Source: Nanosynbacter sp963524495 (GTDB lineage: Bacteria > Patescibacteriota > Saccharimonadia > Saccharimonadales > Saccharimonadaceae). From it: a stretch of DNA of 64,000 nt. Position 1 is the stretch's first letter. The number at the start of each line of letters is the position of its first letter. Location of the stretch: NCBI GenBank assembly GCA_046846435.1, contig CP128407.1:248001-312000 (forward strand). The letters run 5' to 3'. Positions 59,765 through 64,000 of this stretch are shown here, piece by piece. The notes beneath the pieces are model-generated. The model saw only the letters and a program-made list of their open reading frames with translations, did not search any database and had not been told where the DNA came from. Position numbers and translations under genes: made by a program.

Positions 59765-60331
59765 CTAATAAACTCCTCTAGATCTTTCTTTAGCTATCTT
59801 AGTATGTGTTCTGATAAAATCGCTTTTTGCATCAGTATATCCATCTCTGTCATGCTCAAATTCCTTCCAAAGTTGTAGTTTCAATTTCTCGTACTGTTTG
59901 GCAATGTCGCCATTCTCAATTAGATAATCCCTAAAGTAGATCTCATCATTATCCCCCGCAACCCTAATATGGAGATGAAATATCTTATCCGCGAAGCCCT
60001 GTTTGGTATATCCCTTATTCAATGAGATTCGTTTTGCTTTCTGACTCATGCACAACCAATTATTTTCAACAAGAATATTTTTTACAGGCTCTAATTCTTT
60101 TTCCGACGGGACTTCAAGCAATATATCTACTATATTCTTTGCCTGTATATTTGGAATAGCCGTGCTGCCAATGTGAGATATTCGTGTTATGTATTTTTCT
60201 GGCACCAATGAGGAGATGGCTTTCACTTCCTCATCATACCAGCGTGCCCATTCTCTATTGTGTTCTACAAGAAATATGGGGAATAATTGCCACAACTCTT
60301 TCAAACTCATTTTCTCTAGCTCTCTGTCCAC
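59765..60331 (-). CDS. GrpB/UPF0157-family nucleotidyltransferase-like protein
   Basis: A 188-residue protein. HIGSTAIPNIQAKNIVDILLEV is the GrpB signature with the GS and the DxD-like acidic residues of the nucleotidyltransferase fold, and FHLHIR follows later. Members are found as fusions to coenzyme A kinases, but their own reaction is not established. The start is GTG at 60331 after AGGAGG with 5-6 nt spacing. It follows the histidine kinase gene by 9 bp and may be read with it. Confidence 0.85.
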   Translation of the reverse strand: MDRELEKMSLKELWQLFPIFLVEHNREWARWYDEEVKAISSLVPEKYITRISHIGSTAIPNIQAKNIVDILLEVPSEKELEPVKNILVENNWLCMSQKAKRISLNKGYTKQGFADKIFHLHIRVAGDNDEIYFRDYLIENGDIAKQYEKLKLQLWKEFEHDRDGYTDAKSDFIRTHTKIAKERSRGVY

Positions 60332-60340
60332 TACATCCTC

Positions 60341-61726
60341 CTACTCAAATCTCACCACAAACCGCATGCCCCGCCCATGCGGTGTGAAGTCGTAGTCTAG
60401 GCCTTTGGCGTCGAGCAGCATTTTCACGGTATAGAGGCCGATGCCACTGCTGTCGGAGTGTTGCTTCGTGGTGGCATTGCTGCGATAAAACGGATCAAAG
60501 ATGTGCTGGAGTTGCCGCTTGGTGAGCGGTTTGCAGGCGTTTTCGATGGCCAGCTCATGCTGGTCGCAGGTGATTGTTATCACGCTCCCGGCGTCACCAT
60601 GGCGCACCGCGTTTGATACCAGGTTCGAGATGACGTGGCGCATCATGTCGCGGTTGGCACGAATGGTCGTCGGACGTGCGTTAACCGTGAAAGTCATGCC
60701 GCGCGTTTTCGCCAGCAACACATAATCGTCAACTACCTCAGCAACCAGCTTATCAATCCTCAGCCGATTTTCTTGGCGCAGAGCCTGCTCGGCGACACTG
60801 CCAGAGCGCAAAACGTCATTCACCATTGCCGCCAAGCGATCAACTTGCGCCACCGATTTCGCCAGGTACTGATCACGGTCTTTATACTCGCCGATGTTCA
60901 GCTGCATGTTTTCGAGCATGATCCGGAGGGCCGCCAGCGGTGTTTTTAGCTCATGCGAAGCTGCTCGCAAAAACGCGATTTTCTCTTTCTCCAGCTGCGT
61001 GATCCGCTTATTCTCATGCTCCAGCGAGCGAATCGTTTGCCACAGATTTTGATAGAGCTCATTAATATTTCGCCCGAGTACGCCGATCTCGTCATGGCTG
61101 TTCACCGGGTAGTGCACGTCCTTTTCCAGTCGCTGCATAGTCGTAGTCACCGCCGCCATCTTACGAATCGGCCGCGTTACAAAACGACTGTAGATGTAAG
61201 AAAATATCAGCGCCACCAACAGCGAACCAAGCATCGTATACGGCAATACGTGCAGCGTGGCGAGCTTGGCCTGAGTGACAGGCGCCACATCGGCTAGTAG
61301 CTTGATTCTGGCCGTTTGTCCGCGATTATCCGCCACACTACCCTGCCGCAAAATCACCGAGCGCGGATCGACCATTTGCCCATCAGCGATTTTCACCACG
61401 CTGGTATCGACTGGTTTACCGCTGTCTGTCACGATATTGACGGATTGAAAGCCTTGAAAATACTGATCGCGCCCGTCAATCGTTAGCGTAATGTTGACGT
61501 TTTTCATACTCGCAAATTCCTGGCTGAGGCGGCGCATTTCCTCGGCCGATTTGCCGCGCAGCTCGGTGGTCAGCATTGCTAGGTTATTTGCTGCCTGGCG
61601 CTCTTTTTGCTGCAGATAAAATTGCGGCATCAAGGTGTAGACCAGCGCGTGCGCCAGGATGATCACTGCTGCGAATAGGCCGATTGATACCAAAAATGTT
61701 TTGGGAAATAATTTAAGCCGCTTCAT
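60341..61726 (-). CDS. sensor histidine kinase (VanS/PhoR-type)
   Basis: A 461-residue membrane kinase: helix 1 (about 9-30), an extracytoplasmic sensor of about 130 residues, helix 2 (about 165-185), HAMP, the phospho-acceptor in ASHELKTPLAAL, an N box NLVSNAVRHG, and G boxes (DSSGIGLYTVKM). It phosphorylates the response regulator encoded just upstream, with which it overlaps by 14 bp. The nearby ABC/FtsX operon is a plausible target or sensing partner. Confidence 0.93.
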   Translation of the reverse strand: MKRLKLFPKTFLVSIGLFAAVIILAHALVYTLMPQFYLQQKERQAANNLAMLTTELRGKSAEEMRRLSQEFASMKNVNITLTIDGRDQYFQGFQSVNIVTDSGKPVDTSVVKIADGQMVDPRSVILRQGSVADNRGQTARIKLLADVAPVTQAKLATLHVLPYTMLGSLLVALIFSYIYSRFVTRPIRKMAAVTTTMQRLEKDVHYPVNSHDEIGVLGRNINELYQNLWQTIRSLEHENKRITQLEKEKIAFLRAASHELKTPLAALRIMLENMQLNIGEYKDRDQYLAKSVAQVDRLAAMVNDVLRSGSVAEQALRQENRLRIDKLVAEVVDDYVLLAKTRGMTFTVNARPTTIRANRDMMRHVISNLVSNAVRHGDAGSVITITCDQHELAIENACKPLTKRQLQHIFDPFYRSNATTKQHSDSSGIGLYTVKMLLDAKGLDYDFTPHGRGMRFVVRFE

Positions 61727-62369
61727 AGCGATAGCCCACCCCCTTTACCGTGATAATGCAATCCAGGTGCAATTTTTTGCGCAGGTTTTTGATGTAGACA
61801 TCGATCACTCGATCGAACGGCACCTCGTCGTCGCGCCACAACTTATCGATGATAGCCTGCCGACTCCAGACCATGTTTGGATTATCCACTAGCAACTTGA
61901 GCAGCTGCACTTCCTTGGGCTTGAGATGCGCGTCAGTATCATTATAAAACCCTTGATAAGCCGCGAAATCCACTGAGGCCAGGCCGCGGCGCCATAAGGT
62001 TTTGGTGGGTTGCTGCTGGCGGCGAAATAGCGCCCTGATGCGCTTTTCCAACAGCACCAGCGAAAACGGCTTACTCATATAATCATCCGCCAGCTCGTCA
62101 AAACTCGCAACTTGCGTTGGCTCATCATGTAGCGCCGTCAGCATTAGCACCGGTACGTCGCTGGTCTGGCGAATACGCCGCAGCACTTCGATACCACTCA
62201 TCTTTGGTAGCATGATATCGAGGATGATGACATCTGCTTTGGTATACTTCTCCAGAGCCTCTTCGCCGCTGGTTGCTGTCAGCACCATAAAACCCTGCTG
62301 GCGGAGGAATTGCTCAGTGCCAGTGCGTAAGGTAGGCTCGTCTTCAACAATAAGAACTGTTGATGTCAT
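61713..62369 (-). CDS. OmpR-family response regulator
   Basis: A protein of about 218 residues. The receiver domain has VEDEP, the phosphorylated aspartate in VIILDIMLPKMSG, and the switch Lys in YMSKPF; a winged-helix DNA-binding domain follows (LKPKEVQLLKLLVDN, RVIDVYIKNLRKKL). The start at ATG 62369 is placed 6 nt after TATACT (62381-62376), a leaderless position; an upstream extension would run through the promoter. It forms a two-component system with the kinase that follows. Confidence 0.94.
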   Translation of the reverse strand: MTSTVLIVEDEPTLRTGTEQFLRQQGFMVLTATSGEEALEKYTKADVIILDIMLPKMSGIEVLRRIRQTSDVPVLMLTALHDEPTQVASFDELADDYMSKPFSLVLLEKRIRALFRRQQQPTKTLWRRGLASVDFAAYQGFYNDTDAHLKPKEVQLLKLLVDNPNMVWSRQAIIDKLWRDDEVPFDRVIDVYIKNLRKKLHLDCIITVKGVGYRYEAA

Positions 62370-62387
62370 ATAAGTAGTATACCGAAA

Positions 62388-62414
62388 ATGCCGCCCGTGG
62401 TAAACGAGCGGCAT
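62388..62414 (-). terminator. hairpin ending the GreA-like unit
   Basis: On the minus strand ATGCCGC pairs with GCGGCAT, followed by TTTTC, directly upstream of the response-regulator promoter. Confidence 0.65.
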
Positions 62415-62455
62415 GGGGCGCGTGGTCAGCGTCAAATTGGGACGCTTGGGGCGCG

Positions 62456-62917
62456 TTAGTGGACGCCGACCACTTGCAGGCGCCGGGTGGTGCGACCGAG
62501 ACCGAGAGAGATGGTTTCGGTGGCGTGGCGGTTGAGGAGGCTTTGTCCGAGGGGGCTATCGACCGAGATGCGGCCGTCAGACGGATCAGCCTCGAGGCTG
62601 TCAACGAGGGTGTAGCGAAAGAGTTGACCCTGCTGATCAATGAGATCAACCACCGAACCAATGGCGATGCGTAGCCGATCGCGCTTACGCGGCAGTGGTT
62701 TGGCGGTCTTGAGCGCAGTGCGTTTCTCGGCGAGCTTGCCATGGACGTTTTCGAGATTCATGATAATGTCGCTGCGGCGGAGTTTGTCATCGCGAGACTT
62801 AGCGCGGCCGATGTCGCGTAGTTCAGCCGAGAGTGCTTTTTCGCGGATTTCGAGTTCGTTGATTTGCTTGTGTAATTCTTTGAAGCCTTTTTTACTGAGA
62901 TATGTTGTCGTATTCAT
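62456..62917 (-). CDS. GreA/GreB-like transcription elongation factor
   Basis: A 153-residue protein with the Gre layout: an N-terminal coiled coil (ELHKQINELEIREKALSAEL, about 12-75) and a C-terminal FKBP-like domain with RIAIGSVVDLID, FRYTLVDSLEADP and ISVDSPLGQSLLNR. Gre factors enter the RNA polymerase channel and rescue backtracked complexes using acidic residues at the coiled-coil tip; the tip here reads RAKSRDDKLRRSD, which retains DD. A GAAAGGGTAAGG site precedes the ATG. Confidence 0.88.
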   Translation of the reverse strand: MNTTTYLSKKGFKELHKQINELEIREKALSAELRDIGRAKSRDDKLRRSDIIMNLENVHGKLAEKRTALKTAKPLPRKRDRLRIAIGSVVDLIDQQGQLFRYTLVDSLEADPSDGRISVDSPLGQSLLNRHATETISLGLGRTTRRLQVVGVH

Positions 62918-63030
62918 CCTTACCCTTTCTGGTGAGGCTCATCTCACCGTAACTTATTACACCATGGCATTCTGAAAATTAGCTGAAAAATTGTAAAAAT
63001 GTCAAAAAAAGTCACGCCACCAGGGGTGAA

Positions 63031-63990
63031 TTACAGGGTTTTTGGTAGTGAAATCGTGAACGTTGTCGTGCCTTTGCGGCTGGCGGCGGTGAGTTGGCCA
63101 CCGAGGGCGCCGGCCAGTTGCTTGGCGAGGCTGAGGCCAAGGCCGTAGCCGCCAGTTCGCTGATCGCCAGAGAAAAATCGCTCAAAAATATGCGGCAAGT
63201 CGCGCGCCGCGATTTGACCATCGTTCGTCAGACAGACGGTGATGCGGTGATGGGTAGCCTTGATGTCAACCTGGACGCGAGACTTGCGCGGGCTGTGACG
63301 CAGGGCGTTGTCGAGGATGATGGCGATGAGTTCGCGGACGATGAGGCGGTGACTGGTCAGGGTGATGGCCTCGTCGGTGATCAGTACGGTGCGCGCATTG
63401 GCCTTGCGTTCAGTGATCAGCTTTTTGGTGAGGTCGGTGATGTCAAAGGTCTCGGTGGTGGTTTCTAACTGTCGATTGGCAGACGACAATTTGAGCAGCG
63501 TCTCAGTCAGCTGGGTCAGGCGGTCGGTCTCTTCGAGCGTACTTTGGAGTGTCTGGCGAAGCGATGCTTTGCTGGCGCGCTGGTCGGACAATGCCAGCTC
63601 GGCCTCAGCTTTGATGACGGCCAGTGGCGTGCGCAGCTGATGACTGGCGTTGGCGGTAAAGCGCGACTGAGCGTCATGTGCTGCCTCGATCGGCTCGAGC
63701 GTCCGTCGGGCCAGTATATAGGCACACACACCGCCGCCGAGCAGTACGATGAGGTTAAGATAGCCAAGGCTGATCAACAGGTTGGTGGTTGAAATTGATG
63801 GATGGTCGCGGATGATGGTGGTTTCGGTGTTGTTATCAGTTTTATGATGCTTACTCCAGTTATTCAGCTGGACGTCGAGCTCGGAGCTGGCAACTTGAAA
63901 GATGATGCCGCTAAATAGCAAGCTGACGGTCATCAGAATGAGCAAGTACCAGCCAGCTAGTTTGAGCGTTGCTGAGAAAAATAATTTCAC
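63031..63990 (-). CDS. sensor histidine kinase
   Basis: A 319-residue kinase with two membrane helices (about 11-33 and 72-92), a short extracytoplasmic loop, the HisKA site NASHQLRTPLAVIKAE, an N box LDNALRHSP, and GGYGLGLSLAKQL. A HAMP domain is not clear between helix 2 and HisKA. It begins 10 bp before the window end, so its response regulator is probably just outside. The small sensor suggests detection of a membrane or intramembrane signal. Confidence 0.92.
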   Translation of the reverse strand: MKLFFSATLKLAGWYLLILMTVSLLFSGIIFQVASSELDVQLNNWSKHHKTDNNTETTIIRDHPSISTTNLLISLGYLNLIVLLGGGVCAYILARRTLEPIEAAHDAQSRFTANASHQLRTPLAVIKAEAELALSDQRASKASLRQTLQSTLEETDRLTQLTETLLKLSSANRQLETTTETFDITDLTKKLITERKANARTVLITDEAITLTSHRLIVRELIAIILDNALRHSPRKSRVQVDIKATHHRITVCLTNDGQIAARDLPHIFERFFSGDQRTGGYGLGLSLAKQLAGALGGQLTAASRKGTTTFTISLPKTL

Positions 63991-64000
63991 TCGCCAGCCT

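Noticed and set aside
1..64000. UGA recoding as in Gracilibacteria or Absconditabacteria
   Set aside because: Core genes such as glyS and yvcK end in TGA with normal length, and no conserved gene needs TGA read-through.
1..64000. CRISPR arrays or cas genes
   Set aside because: No regularly spaced direct repeats and no Cas protein motifs were seen.

Overview
The window reads as chromosome of a small, streamlined bacterium of the Patescibacteria/CPR type, most likely a Candidatus Saccharibacteria (TM7) relative. This is inferred from the gene content: a peptidoglycan/division cluster reduced to its core, a type IV secretion-like ATPase with a basic tail, a sigma-region-4/HARE-HTH fusion, a RecD/PIF1-like helicase, competence genes (dprA, a type IV pilin), and almost no biosynthesis. 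TGA is used as an ordinary stop codon, so UGA is not recoded here. No rRNA is present to confirm the taxon.

Layout. 1-4.9 kb: a possible recO tail, a hypothetical gene, glyS, then an AT-rich HipA-like kinase module next to a 5'-truncated astE-like gene and a decayed copy of a Nudix 3' end. 4.9-16.7 kb: Nudix, an AbrB/Doc toxin-antitoxin pair, CYTH, SDR, yvcK, HAD, a LysA-like decarboxylase, a Rel-like (p)ppGpp enzyme, RNase H, a frameshifted gene with a G8 tract, a KwaB-like (DUF4868) gene coupled to a PIF1-like helicase, and a GH1 glycosidase. 16.8-25.4 kb: the dcw cluster mraZ-rsmH-(sORF)-ftsL-ftsI-mraY-ftsW-murG-ftsQ, with MraZ boxes over its promoter. 25.4-26.8 kb: a long gene-free stretch.

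From about 27.8 kb the predominant coding strand switches from plus to minus. 27.9-36.4 kb: T4SS-like ATPase, sigma4/HARE protein, topA, a CDP-alcohol phosphatidyltransferase and dprA. 36.4-44.1 kb: a possible noncoding or attenuated transcript, then a likely metal-handling neighbourhood: a Fur-family regulator divergent from a nicotianamine-synthase-like gene, a TIGR03943/permease pair, a DUF475 (TerC-like) protein, pth and a COG0523 GTPase. 44-47.9 kb: small AT-rich accessory genes, an rlmD-like methyltransferase carrying two in-frame palindromic inserts, and a pilin. 47.9-49.8 kb: tRNA-Gln with a two-gene CD-NTase/SLATT (CBASS-like) island flanked by 11-bp repeats. 49.9-64 kb: Nudix, P-type ATPase, an ABC/FtsX exporter operon, Fic, ASCH and GNAT genes, GrpB, a VanSR/OmpR-type two-component system, a GreA-like factor and a second histidine kinase.

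Two patterns cut across the genes. First, many transcription-unit-leading genes have a TATAAT-like box ending only 5-8 nt before the start codon, so their mRNAs are probably leaderless, while genes inside operons carry clear Shine-Dalgarno sequences. Second, a 17-bp palindrome, TTGCRACAWTGTYGCAA, occurs six times between 37.1 and 47.0 kb, in coding, promoter and convergent intergenic positions; I found no comparable copy elsewhere in the window.
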